This document shows, in pieces, positions 38,891 through 49,336 of a stretch of DNA of 64,000 nt (its first letter is position 1; every line of letters starts with the position of its first letter). This stretch comes from Bacteroidota bacterium. Its GTDB lineage: Bacteria > Bacteroidota > Ignavibacteria > UBA10030 > SZUA-254. The notes beneath the pieces were generated by a model. The model searched no databases. It worked only from the letters and a program-made list of their open reading frames with translations, and was not told where the DNA came from. Made by a program: the position numbers and the translations under genes. The stretch covers positions 1 to 64,000 of the forward strand of contig JAGVIE010000030.1 of the NCBI GenBank assembly GCA_020056225.1, given 5' to 3'.

Positions 38891-40350
38891 CTCTTCGCGA
38901 TCTTATAGTTATCTCTACCGGCAATTTATGGCGGATGAAACTCCGCGCATTTCTGACCATATCAGGAATCGTTATTGCAATTGCCGCCTTCGTTTCGATG
39001 CTTTCTTTCGGCGCAGGGAATCAGGAGTACATTTCCACGCAGTTCAAAGATCTCGGCTTATTTTCAACAATGCAGGTATTTCCTAAAAATAAATCCAACG
39101 GTTCCGACACAGCTTCACCGCCAACACTTGATAATGCCGCACTCGATAAAATATCGTTAGTGCCGGGTGTTAATCTAGTATATCCCTACGATGCATTTAC
39201 CGTTAAGGTGAAATTAGGCGACTCATTAATTGATTCAAAAGCACAGGCGCTTCCAACTGCCGCTATACGTACTAAATTGTTTTCAAGAATGCGTTCCGGC
39301 AGAGCATTTTTTGGCGACAGTTCACGAGAGGTGATAGTTTCAGACGCTCTTTCAAAAAAGTTGGGATTTAATTTACCGGATTCCATCGTCGGAAAATCGC
39401 TTATTATATCGGTTCGGGTTTCAACAATCGATAGTGGACTCGTACACATTCTTGTTGATCGAGGTGAGACAGTATTGGATAGATTGAAACGAATTAAATT
39501 CGATTCTCTATTCAACAGCCGGTACAGATTGTATGTGATCAGGACAGAAATGAACGAGGCAGTTAAACGGTTTCTGAACGGATTTATAAATGCGCAACAA
39601 GTTGTAAGCGATACTCTAACCGTATGCGGAGTGCGCGAGTTATTGCCTTCTGGTCAATTGCGAGTCGAGCCGATTATTATTCCAATAACGACTGCCGCAC
39701 GGTTTAGTACAAGCGGCCTTGGAGGAAGTCCCGTGGAAATATTCACTGCCATGAGTAGTGGTAGTATATTTTTAGCGCCGGAAGATAAGAACAGCAAAAC
39801 TTTCTCGCAGGTTACTATAGATCTCAACCCTCATATTTTGTACAAGTCCGTCAAGGATTCCATCGAGGCTTTGGGTTTCAGAACTTTCAGTTTTGCAGAA
39901 CAATTTGAACAAATCCAAAGAGCATTTTTCTATTTCGATTTAGCGCTTGGGGTCGTCGGTTTGATCGCTCTTATTACCGCTTCGCTCGGAATAGTCAACA
40001 CGATGGTAATGTCGATCACCGAACGTAAACGGGAAATTGGTGTTCTTAAATCGCTTGGTGCTGATGAAATCGAGATACGCGGACTCTTTCTTGTCGAATC
40101 GGGTGTAATCGGGTTCATCGGAACAATAGTCGGCATTTTATTCGGGTGGACTATAACGCGCATAGTTTCAGTGATTGCCCAGATGTACATGCGCAGAGAG
40201 GGAATTCCGGAAATGGAATTATTCGCCCTGCCGATGTGGCTTATCCTGATTGCACTTGGAGTGGGAATTGGAGTAAGTGTTATAGCCGGATTTTATCCGG
40301 CCGCACGTGCGGCACGCGTGGATCCTGTTGAAGCTTTGCGAAATGATTAA
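38887..40350 (+). CDS. MacB/FtsX-family ABC transporter permease
   Basis: N-term TM, large periplasmic domain, C-term GIVNTMVMSITERKREIGVLKSLGA; ATGA overlap with the ATPase gene. Confidence 0.93.
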   Translation: MTLRDLIVISTGNLWRMKLRAFLTISGIVIAIAAFVSMLSFGAGNQEYISTQFKDLGLFSTMQVFPKNKSNGSDTASPPTLDNAALDKISLVPGVNLVYPYDAFTVKVKLGDSLIDSKAQALPTAAIRTKLFSRMRSGRAFFGDSSREVIVSDALSKKLGFNLPDSIVGKSLIISVRVSTIDSGLVHILVDRGETVLDRLKRIKFDSLFNSRYRLYVIRTEMNEAVKRFLNGFINAQQVVSDTLTVCGVRELLPSGQLRVEPIIIPITTAARFSTSGLGGSPVEIFTAMSSGSIFLAPEDKNSKTFSQVTIDLNPHILYKSVKDSIEALGFRTFSFAEQFEQIQRAFFYFDLALGVVGLIALITASLGIVNTMVMSITERKREIGVLKSLGADEIEIRGLFLVESGVIGFIGTIVGILFGWTITRIVSVIAQMYMRREGIPEMELFALPMWLILIALGVGIGVSVIAGFYPAARAARVDPVEALRND

Positions 40351-40358
40351 ACCGAGTA

Positions 40359-41861
40359 TCAATTGTGGGATTCGTGATACCTTGAGACGGATTGCCGGGC
40401 AAGCTTCAACAATTCCCAATATGGAGGAACGTATCCGAATCTTTTTTGAAAAATTTCCGCATTGTTAAAAACTTCCGTTGTGATTTTCGCATGGCAGATA
40501 GTTAAATTTCTGTTCTTAAGTGCGGCGGTCGCATTCATTCCCTCGGGTATCGGACCGATACCGCCGAATAGATTAGCCAGAACGCTATACATTTTTAATA
40601 CTCGGGCGATAGGAAGCATATACCAATCGTAACTTAATTGATCGCCGCGTTCGGCTCCTTCGAGCATCGCTTCGATTACAGCATTATCTATATGGTCTTT
40701 GAACAATGCCTCACGGTCACGCCATTCAGCAACGACACTTAATTGCGGGTCATACTCTAAGTCGGAAGGTTCCTGTGTTTCAAAGTGTTCTACTCCGAAC
40801 GCCGCGAGCCACGAGGCAGTACCTGCGGATGAAATAGTGGAGATTCCCCTCCATAATGTCATACCATAATGTCTGTATGCGTATGATACTACTTCCGAAC
40901 AAAACATTTTAGATGTATCTAGCAGATCCATCGAAAAGTCATAAGGGATATGACGGAATCGCGCATATTCAAGCATTCTGGAAGCCGCTTTATGAGGAAG
41001 CATCGGATCGTTGATCAAAGCCGGTAAATTTGAATGCAGGCGAAGAACCATAACGCGTAGTTTTTTGTCGCGAAGATAATCATCAATCGATGAAACGGTT
41101 ACCCCTTTTTCAATATGCGATTCAATTATATTTATATTTCCGGAATCAACATAAGCAAGCGCAATGTGCGAAAAATTTCCCTGATAGTCGTTCCCCCTAG
41201 CGATTAACGCGGAAGTAGGTGCGCCGCCGCGCGAAACAAGAATGTCGCCGCTGTGAATTCTTACGCCAAGAATATTCGCAGAAGGAGTATGCGATGACTC
41301 ATCCCGGCATAAAACGGTTGAAGGAAAAGTATCCCGGCATGCTTGCAGCATAACTTCTTCGATAGCAGCCCTGCCGCCGTATAATAAACGATATAACCTT
41401 ATCCTTGTTGAAACAGAATCGAAATTCCATCGCTTTGATTGATATTTCACTGCATCACGCATAGACACGACCATTCGAACAAAATCCATCACATAGTCAG
41501 GACACGCGCCAACCATCGGACTAAGCGAAAAAATATTTTCCTCTATTGAGTTGAAGATGCTGTCCGAGATATTGTAACCCCGGAGCGACAATAGTTTGTT
41601 CAGTTGCAAGCCGTATTTTAATCTGAATTGTAGGCTTTTTTCCAGACTATCGCAGCTAATGTTTCTTGCTTCCATAAATCGGGATTCGATTTCTTCCCAT
41701 TTAGCATCTTGATTCCATAAAAAGGGCTTACCGATAAAACCACTCTGTGATTTTACTTCTGAATCCGGGAAAAGGAGACAGAGATATAGAACAATCAAAG
41801 AAGAAAAAGTGACAATGGCGTATTTTCCCCACCGCGAATAATTAAATAGTAAGGAATGCAT
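40359..41861 (-). CDS. YiiX/YebB-like permuted papain-fold (NlpC/P60 superfamily) protein
   Basis: GDILVSRGG...FSHIALAYVDSGNINIIESHIEKGV...KMFCSEVVSYAY. Confidence 0.8.
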   Translation of the reverse strand: MHSLLFNYSRWGKYAIVTFSSLIVLYLCLLFPDSEVKSQSGFIGKPFLWNQDAKWEEIESRFMEARNISCDSLEKSLQFRLKYGLQLNKLLSLRGYNISDSIFNSIEENIFSLSPMVGACPDYVMDFVRMVVSMRDAVKYQSKRWNFDSVSTRIRLYRLLYGGRAAIEEVMLQACRDTFPSTVLCRDESSHTPSANILGVRIHSGDILVSRGGAPTSALIARGNDYQGNFSHIALAYVDSGNINIIESHIEKGVTVSSIDDYLRDKKLRVMVLRLHSNLPALINDPMLPHKAASRMLEYARFRHIPYDFSMDLLDTSKMFCSEVVSYAYRHYGMTLWRGISTISSAGTASWLAAFGVEHFETQEPSDLEYDPQLSVVAEWRDREALFKDHIDNAVIEAMLEGAERGDQLSYDWYMLPIARVLKMYSVLANLFGGIGPIPEGMNATAALKNRNLTICHAKITTEVFNNAEIFQKRFGYVPPYWELLKLARQSVSRYHESHN

Positions 41862-41957
41862 TATTGATGGTAAATTTGTTGTAATTTCACCTGGTATGTA
41901 GAAAGGGGGAAATTCCCCGGTGATTCATAAGAACGAACGACGGCAATATGGTGAGTT

Positions 41958-42794
41958 TTATTGCTGGAATAAAACCTGCTTGATTGTTGTCAGCAAATCG
42001 TCGCGCATAAATGGTTTAGCGATAAAATCGGCGGCTCCAAGTTGTTTAGCTTCGACAGCGAGCTTCATATCGGCGTATGCTGTCAGCATGATCGTTTTAG
42101 TGGATGGTACATTCTCATGAATAAACTTCAATACACCGAAACCTGAAACATTCGGCATTATGATATCAAGTAAAACAAGATCGAAATGCTGATCCTTTAG
42201 AAATTCTATTGCCTCTCCGCCATCGATCGCCTGGGTTATATCGGAATATCCCTCATCGGATAAAGTGTCAGCCAGGACCTTTCTGAAATTATCATCGTCA
42301 TCGACAAGAAGGATCCGTGAAGTTAGACGCGCATCTTCTACCGCGGTGTCTACTATTTGTGGAATAGGTTTAGGAGGTTCAGAGATAGCGCCGGGCGAAG
42401 ATGTAAAAGACGATAATCCGCCGCCCTGATCTTCTGGTGTTATCAAATGATTAATCAAGGTTATCATTTCACTGAAAGGAGCGCCTTTTCTGATAAATCC
42501 ACTGTTCTTCATCATCTGCGCTTTCATTTTAGTTACTTCATCATCGTAGATGGAAACTAATACAAAAGGAATTTCTTTCCCCCCTAAGATTCCGCGTGCT
42601 TGATTACAAAAATCAAAACCGTCCATAATCTTCATGGCATGATCTGCAATAACCAAATCAATTTTTTCTGTTCTAACAGCTCGCATTCCTTCCCTGACAT
42701 CATTAGCAAGCAACACTGTAAAACCTTCATCTGAAAGATACTTCCTGACAAGTAAACGATAAGAAGAATCTTCCGTAACGAGAAGAATATTCAT
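41958..42794 (-). CDS. Response regulator with two receiver domains
   Basis: MNILLVTEDSS...VIADHAMKIMDG and RILLVDDDDNFRKV...VLLDIIMPNVSG...KPF. Confidence 0.9.
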   Translation of the reverse strand: MNILLVTEDSSYRLLVRKYLSDEGFTVLLANDVREGMRAVRTEKIDLVIADHAMKIMDGFDFCNQARGILGGKEIPFVLVSIYDDEVTKMKAQMMKNSGFIRKGAPFSEMITLINHLITPEDQGGGLSSFTSSPGAISEPPKPIPQIVDTAVEDARLTSRILLVDDDDNFRKVLADTLSDEGYSDITQAIDGGEAIEFLKDQHFDLVLLDIIMPNVSGFGVLKFIHENVPSTKTIMLTAYADMKLAVEAKQLGAADFIAKPFMRDDLLTTIKQVLFQQ

Positions 42795-43029
42795 TAAAGA
42801 CCTAGTATTGTGATTTATATTAAGTTCAGCTAAATTTACAACCCATGAAGTTAATCAGATAATAGGAAATTGTCAAGTTCATTTTCTTCGCCCAAATAAT
42901 ACGGGTAAGATGTCAATAATTCGAATATGAAGGGCATAATCTAATTATCAGTAAGAAAGCTTCGGCTAAGTTCAAATTGAGATGGTTTCTTTACCGGCAG
43001 AATATTCTCAGCCATTTCCTCTGCACGCC

Positions 43030-43050
43030 CCCGCCCCAGCGGCGGGCGGG
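43030..43050. repeat. GC-rich inverted repeat downstream of the M14 peptidase
   Basis: CCCGCCC-cagcggc-GGGCGGG in AT-rich intergenic DNA. Confidence 0.5.
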
Positions 43051-43069
43051 AATACTTTTTACCGTGACA

Positions 43070-45973
43070 TTATTTGAGAAGCAATACTTTTTTAACTTGT
43101 GTGAACACTTTGCTTGGATCGGCAATGTTGATCGCCTCCAATTTGATAAAGTAAATGCCGCTCGTTGAACCTGAGGCATTCCATGTAACAGATTTGAACC
43201 CGGCTTCCTGGACTTCTTCTGCTAAAATTTCCGCAACTTGCCCGATGACATTATACACCTTCAATGTGACTCTACTGTCTACAGGCAATTGGTAATTTAT
43301 AACAGTTGATGGATTGAATGGATTAGGGAATGCATTTTCAAGACTGTATTTCGCCGGAATTTCTTTCGCATTGGTATTAATAAATGGAGGAGGAGGAGGG
43401 AACTCGGATGTTGATTTAATTTTTACCTGTGATGAAGCCGATCCTGTTGAATTCAGCGATAAAATGAGTGAGCCGGATTGACTGACTTTTACCCAGTAAC
43501 CCAAGCCCGGATGGATGGAGTCGGCAACCCCGTAGCTGGATGAATATCCGAAAAATGCGCTCGTTATAATATCCGGAGGATCGCTCGTAACATTAGAAAC
43601 TGGAATTGGTTCTGAGATTGAACCGATTAAATTCCATCCCTCCGCAACCCGGAATATTGCACTGAAGTTCGGGATGCCCTTCCATTGCACTTCAGTAGGC
43701 GAATTAAATTTTAACCAATAGCCTGCAAACTTTCGGAGAGTATCTAACGGAATATAAGAACTGCCTGAATAAGCATACGCTGATGATATCGAGGTCGGAA
43801 AGATACTGTCTTTATCTACACTCTCGGTATCAATTGGCACGGAAACCAGGTTCCACTGATCATTGAGTGTTATTGATAGTGTCCTCTGTGTCGTATCTAT
43901 ATAATTGACGAAGAGTCGGATATCATCGATATAGAATCCATCACGAGTAACATATCCATCGCTTCTAAGACGGAATCTTATCTTAAAATTCGATGAAGCA
44001 TATTGAGATACATCCATCTCATCTTCTACCCATCCGCTTTTTATACCATCGTATCCAAATGTTCCTGTAACCTGTACACCGATTCCACTTGCAGGTCTTG
44101 TGTATTGACCGGAAACAGTTGACCAGTTCGCTCCACCATCTGAGGAAGCTTCTACGGTTGCAAAGTCCCAATCTGATTCAATATCCCATCTACACCAAAA
44201 TTTCAGATAAGCTTTATCAACATGATTAAGATTGATCGGGTAGATCGTTGTCATGCTGTTATCAACTAAATCGGGATAATTATCGTCGGGGCTATCGGTG
44301 AATGAATTAACCGGTGAGTGCGATATTGCTGACAAGCCCCATCCGGCATCAGTAGTCCAGGCAGTCATTCCGTTTTCAGCGCTGTCAGAAAATGCCAGAT
44401 GTAATTTTCCGATAAATATTTTAATCGTATCATACATGAATCGACCGGGCTGTTCGGTGATTTTTGTATATAGGTATTGGTCCCCCGCGATGGCGTGTGA
44501 GCCGACAGAGCATGGGAGAGAGATTTCGTAATTCGTTAGCGAAGCCAGGGGAGGGATCGAATATGTACTTGCTGGAATTCGTATCGCTGTGCCCGATGTC
44601 GATACATCAAGAGATAGATTTTGCGCAGTTTCTAAACCTTTATTGCGAATCGAAAGATGAACGGTAAACGGTTCATTGTTTTCCAAAAATCCGTCACCGC
44701 TGCTGTCCTCGACGGAATATTGAAAAAGTCTCTGATAACTGCCGGCTACATTAGCCAAATATAAATTTTGATGCAGATTCTCTTGAGCAATTGGAAGAAT
44801 TCTATCGGATGAGGGCCAAAAGCCATCGGCTGAATTGCCGACTTCGGGTAGAAACGAGAAAATTTTATCTTTTGCAATCTGCTCGCCGTACATCCAGTCT
44901 GTAGCGCCTCCGTTTACAATATATAAACTTTGACCGCTTGGACCCGAGAAATAATGATTGTACTTTGTCATATCCTGACCATACTCTGCAAACTGGGCAG
45001 AATCCGGCGATTCATAAAATGAAGTATGATCCCACGGATAAAGCAATAAATTACCATACGAGTGATAATTAAACGCAGTTTTGAAATTGTGTTCCATACA
45101 AAATAGAGCAACATTAAAAATTTCCGGCTCGCTAAATTCCGATGTTCCGCGATAAGTTTCAGAAGTAGGATACGGGCTTGATCCTGCATCATCCAACCCC
45201 CACGTGTAACCGTAATTCCGATTTAAATCAATGCCATAAGAATCGTTATCGGTAACAACATTCCGCATATTTTTTCTTCGCATACCTCCACCCGTTGGAG
45301 AGATTCTACGGTTCGCTTCATAACCATCAGCATTGATCACAGGAACAAAGTACATATGTCGATTATCAATTAAATAAGTTGCTTCCGGATCGCTTCCATA
45401 ATTTTGCAGCAGGTGCCACATGAAATAAATCAAATTCATCATTCCTTGCGGTTCGCGTGCATGAGTAAGCGCAGTGTATAAAACTTCAGGCTTCGTTGAG
45501 GAGACATCGGCATCTTTTGTAATTCGCACTGCCCAGATATCCCGTCCCTGAAATGTATTTCCAATACTGAATTTTTCTGTAATTAAATTCGGGAATAAAC
45601 TTCTCATCGAATCGAGCAAATGCACAACCTCATCAAAAGTATAATTCCCGCCCATACTGCCGTCTCCAAATCCGAGTGCATTATAAGGTCCCCTAATTAA
45701 ACGTCGCGAAAAATATTTCGTCATGTCTTCAACTAATATCTGAGTTTGAAAACCGAGATTCTTAATATTGTCCAATTCTTCATTTGATATAGTTACTTCT
45801 ACCCATCCGCCTATCTTACCGACCGCTCCTTCCATATCGATCCCGGTCGACAACAATTTCCTAAATAACAATTCATCGGGAATAAATACTTTAACCTTTT
45901 TATACAATTCAGTTGATAGCGTATTGGATATAATTATTATCAACATTGTTAAAAGTATTAGCGCTTTTTTCAT
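43070..45973 (-). CDS. Secreted zinc carboxypeptidase (M14 family) with T9SS C-terminal sorting domain
   Basis: TALTHAREPQGMMN; FNYHSYGNLLLYPW; C-term NAFPNPFNPSTVINYQLP...SGIYFIKLEA; signal peptide MKKALILLTMLIIIIS. Confidence 0.93.
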   Translation of the reverse strand: MKKALILLTMLIIIISNTLSTELYKKVKVFIPDELLFRKLLSTGIDMEGAVGKIGGWVEVTISNEELDNIKNLGFQTQILVEDMTKYFSRRLIRGPYNALGFGDGSMGGNYTFDEVVHLLDSMRSLFPNLITEKFSIGNTFQGRDIWAVRITKDADVSSTKPEVLYTALTHAREPQGMMNLIYFMWHLLQNYGSDPEATYLIDNRHMYFVPVINADGYEANRRISPTGGGMRRKNMRNVVTDNDSYGIDLNRNYGYTWGLDDAGSSPYPTSETYRGTSEFSEPEIFNVALFCMEHNFKTAFNYHSYGNLLLYPWDHTSFYESPDSAQFAEYGQDMTKYNHYFSGPSGQSLYIVNGGATDWMYGEQIAKDKIFSFLPEVGNSADGFWPSSDRILPIAQENLHQNLYLANVAGSYQRLFQYSVEDSSGDGFLENNEPFTVHLSIRNKGLETAQNLSLDVSTSGTAIRIPASTYSIPPLASLTNYEISLPCSVGSHAIAGDQYLYTKITEQPGRFMYDTIKIFIGKLHLAFSDSAENGMTAWTTDAGWGLSAISHSPVNSFTDSPDDNYPDLVDNSMTTIYPINLNHVDKAYLKFWCRWDIESDWDFATVEASSDGGANWSTVSGQYTRPASGIGVQVTGTFGYDGIKSGWVEDEMDVSQYASSNFKIRFRLRSDGYVTRDGFYIDDIRLFVNYIDTTQRTLSITLNDQWNLVSVPIDTESVDKDSIFPTSISSAYAYSGSSYIPLDTLRKFAGYWLKFNSPTEVQWKGIPNFSAIFRVAEGWNLIGSISEPIPVSNVTSDPPDIITSAFFGYSSSYGVADSIHPGLGYWVKVSQSGSLILSLNSTGSASSQVKIKSTSEFPPPPPFINTNAKEIPAKYSLENAFPNPFNPSTVINYQLPVDSRVTLKVYNVIGQVAEILAEEVQEAGFKSVTWNASGSTSGIYFIKLEAINIADPSKVFTQVKKVLLLK

Positions 45974-46241
45974 CTTGATCTCTTTATGTTGGATTCTTAG
46001 AAAGACGATGGATTCTGAATTCATTGAATTTACCAAGAGATTCTATGAATGTCAAACTATACGAAAATCTTTGGATAAGCCCTAAAAAAATGTTAATATT
46101 AAGTAGCTTTGATTGATTTATCACCCTCATTCTTGATTTGATGGTGATTGGATTCAACAAACAATTATCATCAAATAGTCTGTTTCTCTTTTAAAAGAAT
46201 ATCCTAATAAAGAAATAATATCATTAACAAAGAGGTTTCTT

Positions 46242-46988
46242 ATGTCAATAGATTTGGAAAAAATCTTACGCCCTGTAGATATGGTATTGCCAGAGTTTCC
46301 CGCAAAATATATGACGCTTTCAAACGGCCAGGAAATGGTGGTACGGCAGGTCAACCGCGATGAGATTCCAGATATCCTTCCCCATGTGGAAAAGCTTATG
46401 CACGTCGAGCGGGATTATTATCACATAGTTGCGGCAAGAGTATATGCCGAATTGCTTGCTTACTACACGTACAGGGTACAAGATGAATATGTTCTCGCGG
46501 CGCAAGTCAACGGTGAAATTGTCGCCGTTGTAAACGGCAGAATAGTTAATCCGGATATCGGCATGTCGTTTCATACTTTATCAATGCGGCGTGGACTGCG
46601 AGTCGGCGCGCACGCGTTTGCCGCTAAAATGGAATATCACATCGATATACTAAAACAAAAAGAAGTTCTGATAGTTGCTGAATCACCAATCGGTTTTAGA
46701 AGATGGATGATTGAATACAAACTTGAAAAGCGTTTTCATATTCCACATGAATTAGGAGGATGCCCTTCATGGTCGTTAACAAAAGAATTGTTCGATAAAG
46801 CGCGAAACACTTTAGTTGTTGGACGTCGTCCTGTTCCAGAAAAGTTGCTTGCCAAAGCACACGCAGCAATTTTGCCCCCAACCGATCCGCCGAAAGCACC
46901 TGAAGATTTATTAGCCGCAACCCGATCGATGCTCGATAACACCGGCACTTCTCTCATCGATATGAGAAGAAAATTAGGAGGAATATAA
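46242..46988 (+). CDS. Uncharacterised GNAT-like protein, first gene of the thiolase/FdrA operon
   Basis: 248-aa ORF with RBS (aaagaggtttctt); MVVRQVNRDEIPDILPHV...VAVVNGRIVNPDIG..; next gene starts 2 nt after the stop. Confidence 0.55.
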   Translation: MSIDLEKILRPVDMVLPEFPAKYMTLSNGQEMVVRQVNRDEIPDILPHVEKLMHVERDYYHIVAARVYAELLAYYTYRVQDEYVLAAQVNGEIVAVVNGRIVNPDIGMSFHTLSMRRGLRVGAHAFAAKMEYHIDILKQKEVLIVAESPIGFRRWMIEYKLEKRFHIPHELGGCPSWSLTKELFDKARNTLVVGRRPVPEKLLAKAHAAILPPTDPPKAPEDLLAATRSMLDNTGTSLIDMRRKLGGI

Positions 46989-46989
46989 T

Positions 46990-48165
46990 ATGAGAGAAGT
47001 TTATGTTGCTGGAATTGGCATTACAAGTTTCACGCGGCTTGAATATCCGCTCGTTGAAATTGCCGCATATCCGGGATTGATGGCTTTGCGTGATAGCGGA
47101 CTTAAAAAAATCGATCAGCTTTACGTTGCCAATATGGGAAGCGGCAGAGTGAATACACAAACCGGTTTGGCAAGTGCGGTTGTTGATCATTTAAGTCTTA
47201 CACCCGCGGGTGCAGTAACAATCGAAAACGGTCCTGCCTCTGGCGCCTCGGCAATCAAAGAAGGATTTATGGCTGTTGCATCGGGCATGCACGATGTAGT
47301 CATGGTGATCGGTGCTGAGCGAATGAGAGAAGTCAATCAGTTGGAAGCAACAGATTTTGTAGCAACGCTCACTCATCCACTTGCAGAATATATTTACGGC
47401 GTAACACTTCCCTCTCTTGCTGGAATGTTCGCACGCTTGTACATGGAAAAGTATGGTGTTACTTCGCGGCATCTTGCAATGGTTGCGGTTAAAAATCATC
47501 ACAACGCAATGGATAATTTCTATGCGCATCTACACGAAGAAATTACACTCGAAGGCATTCTTGATTCTCCCGAAGCATCTACCAATAATCCGTATGTTGC
47601 GGATCCGCTAAGATTCTACGATATGTGTCCTGTTTCAGACGGCGGCGCCTGTTTGATTCTTGCCAGCGCGGAGGTGATGAAGAAAATCAACAAACCGATG
47701 ATTCGACTTGCAGGTATCGGACAAGCAACTGATACGCATGCCGTACATGAGCGAAAAGATCCGACTGATCTTCTTGCGGTTCGTGAAGCAGCACGGCAAT
47801 CTTTCGAAATGGCGAAAGTTAAACCACAAGATGTTAATGTAGCGGAACTACATGATGCTTTTACAATTCTTGAAATTGCGGAGAGCGAAGAAGTCGGTTT
47901 CTTTAAAAAAGGTGAAGGACATATCGCACTTGAAAAAGGTGAAACTAAAATCGGCGGTAAAATTCCGATTAATCCATCCGGCGGACTTAAAGCAAAAGGG
48001 CATCCCGTTGGCGCCACAGGCGTCGGTCAGGCGCATGAGATTGTTCTTCAGTTGCGCGGCGAAGCTAAGAAGCGGCAAGTGAAAAATGCGAAGATCGGAT
48101 TCACATGCAACTTCGGCGGCTTTGGGAATAATGTTGTCTGTCTTACTTTTATAAAGGAGAACTGA
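46990..48165 (+). CDS. SCP2/Ltp2-like thiolase-fold protein (nucleophilic Cys position is Pro)
   Basis: IENGPASGASAIKEGF; ELHDAFTI; GHPVGATG; CNFGGFGNN. Confidence 0.88.
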   Translation: MREVYVAGIGITSFTRLEYPLVEIAAYPGLMALRDSGLKKIDQLYVANMGSGRVNTQTGLASAVVDHLSLTPAGAVTIENGPASGASAIKEGFMAVASGMHDVVMVIGAERMREVNQLEATDFVATLTHPLAEYIYGVTLPSLAGMFARLYMEKYGVTSRHLAMVAVKNHHNAMDNFYAHLHEEITLEGILDSPEASTNNPYVADPLRFYDMCPVSDGGACLILASAEVMKKINKPMIRLAGIGQATDTHAVHERKDPTDLLAVREAARQSFEMAKVKPQDVNVAELHDAFTILEIAESEEVGFFKKGEGHIALEKGETKIGGKIPINPSGGLKAKGHPVGATGVGQAHEIVLQLRGEAKKRQVKNAKIGFTCNFGGFGNNVVCLTFIKEN

Positions 48166-48167
48166 AA

Positions 48168-48515
48168 ATGGAATTAAATATATATGCATACAAATGCAAA
48201 CGCTGCGGTGAAATTCATTATCCTTATAAAACAATCTGCAAAAAATGCGGAGAGAACGATCATAACGAATTCGATATCGTGCCGCTTCCTAAAAAAGGAA
48301 AGCTATTAACCTTTACCATACTTCATAATCCTCCCTCTGATTATGAAGTTGTTACCTTATCGCTCGGCATTGTTGAATTAGAAGGTGGACAACGAATCAC
48401 CGGGCAATTGAACATCAAGAATCCGAAAATCGGGATGAATGTAGAAGGAAAAATAGAAATAGTCCGCAAAGAGGCATACAACAAACATTTAGGAATGGTG
48501 TTCTATCAGGCATGA
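48168..48515 (+). CDS. DUF35 Zn-ribbon/OB-fold protein
   Basis: YKCKRCGEIHYPYKTICKKCG followed by OB-fold-like strands; adjacent to the thiolase. Confidence 0.9.
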   Translation: MELNIYAYKCKRCGEIHYPYKTICKKCGENDHNEFDIVPLPKKGKLLTFTILHNPPSDYEVVTLSLGIVELEGGQRITGQLNIKNPKIGMNVEGKIEIVRKEAYNKHLGMVFYQA

Positions 48516-49336
48516 TAGAAATCGTCAGTCATGGAAATCAAATCCGCCGGGGTAAATATTATTTACATTCGAAATTTACTTCGGCGGTGAATTTTTGTTC
48601 CGATGATTCTTTTGTTTTCGTTGTCAATAAAGAAGTCGGATCAGGACCGCTTAACATTGTAGTGCAAGGAGTTGCGGTAGATTCAGTCTCGTCTCTGGAT
48701 GTCGGCAGTGATGGTTTCTATCTCAATGGAGATAAGTTTTGTATCGATGAGTTGAAGATATACGATTCTAAATTGCAGATATCCGACTTCAGCGAGAAAA
48801 AGTTTAAGCATAATCTAAGTTTCTTTGAATCAACTCTTATTGAATTCTCTCCACCGAAAAGTTTAGCGTTCCTTCTTGATGAAAGTAGAAAGAATGAATT
48901 CACATCATCGTTCGAGATTGAATACGTAAAGCGGTGTCAGAATGCCGTTCAATTATTTCTATCGGATGATTTTCTCAGTGGGATCAAGATGCTCAAGGGC
49001 TTAGGTCCCGGACTTACACCGAGCGGCGACGATTTTATTTCGGGAGTTCTGATTGCATTGAATCTACAAAGCATGATTAATTCGTTTGATAATTCAAATA
49101 TTATCAAACAGATATATGAAACGGTTGAAAGCAGAAATCATTTTACAACCGCATTTTTGAGATGCGCGGCAAATGGATTTCTGTTTGAAAAGTTTAAACA
49201 ATTGATTGACTCCCTTATGCATGCTGGTGAAGATGAGATTATGCAGAACACGAGATCGTTATTTACAATAGGAGCAACATCCGGGGCAGATCAAGCAGTC
49301 GGTTTTATCATTGGTATTAAAAGGTTTATACAATGA
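48512..49336 (+). CDS. DUF2877 (YlbF/AllH-like) protein
   Basis: KGLGPGLTPSGDDFISGVLIAL; overlaps both neighbours by 4 nt. Confidence 0.85.
   Translation: MIEIVSHGNQIRRGKYYLHSKFTSAVNFCSDDSFVFVVNKEVGSGPLNIVVQGVAVDSVSSLDVGSDGFYLNGDKFCIDELKIYDSKLQISDFSEKKFKHNLSFFESTLIEFSPPKSLAFLLDESRKNEFTSSFEIEYVKRCQNAVQLFLSDDFLSGIKMLKGLGPGLTPSGDDFISGVLIALNLQSMINSFDNSNIIKQIYETVESRNHFTTAFLRCAANGFLFEKFKQLIDSLMHAGEDEIMQNTRSLFTIGATSGADQAVGFIIGIKRFIQ

Noticed and set aside
41890-41915. GGGGAAATTCCCC palindrome as a regulatory operator
   Set aside because: Located just downstream of the 41958 gene on the minus strand; a weak terminator is the simpler reading.
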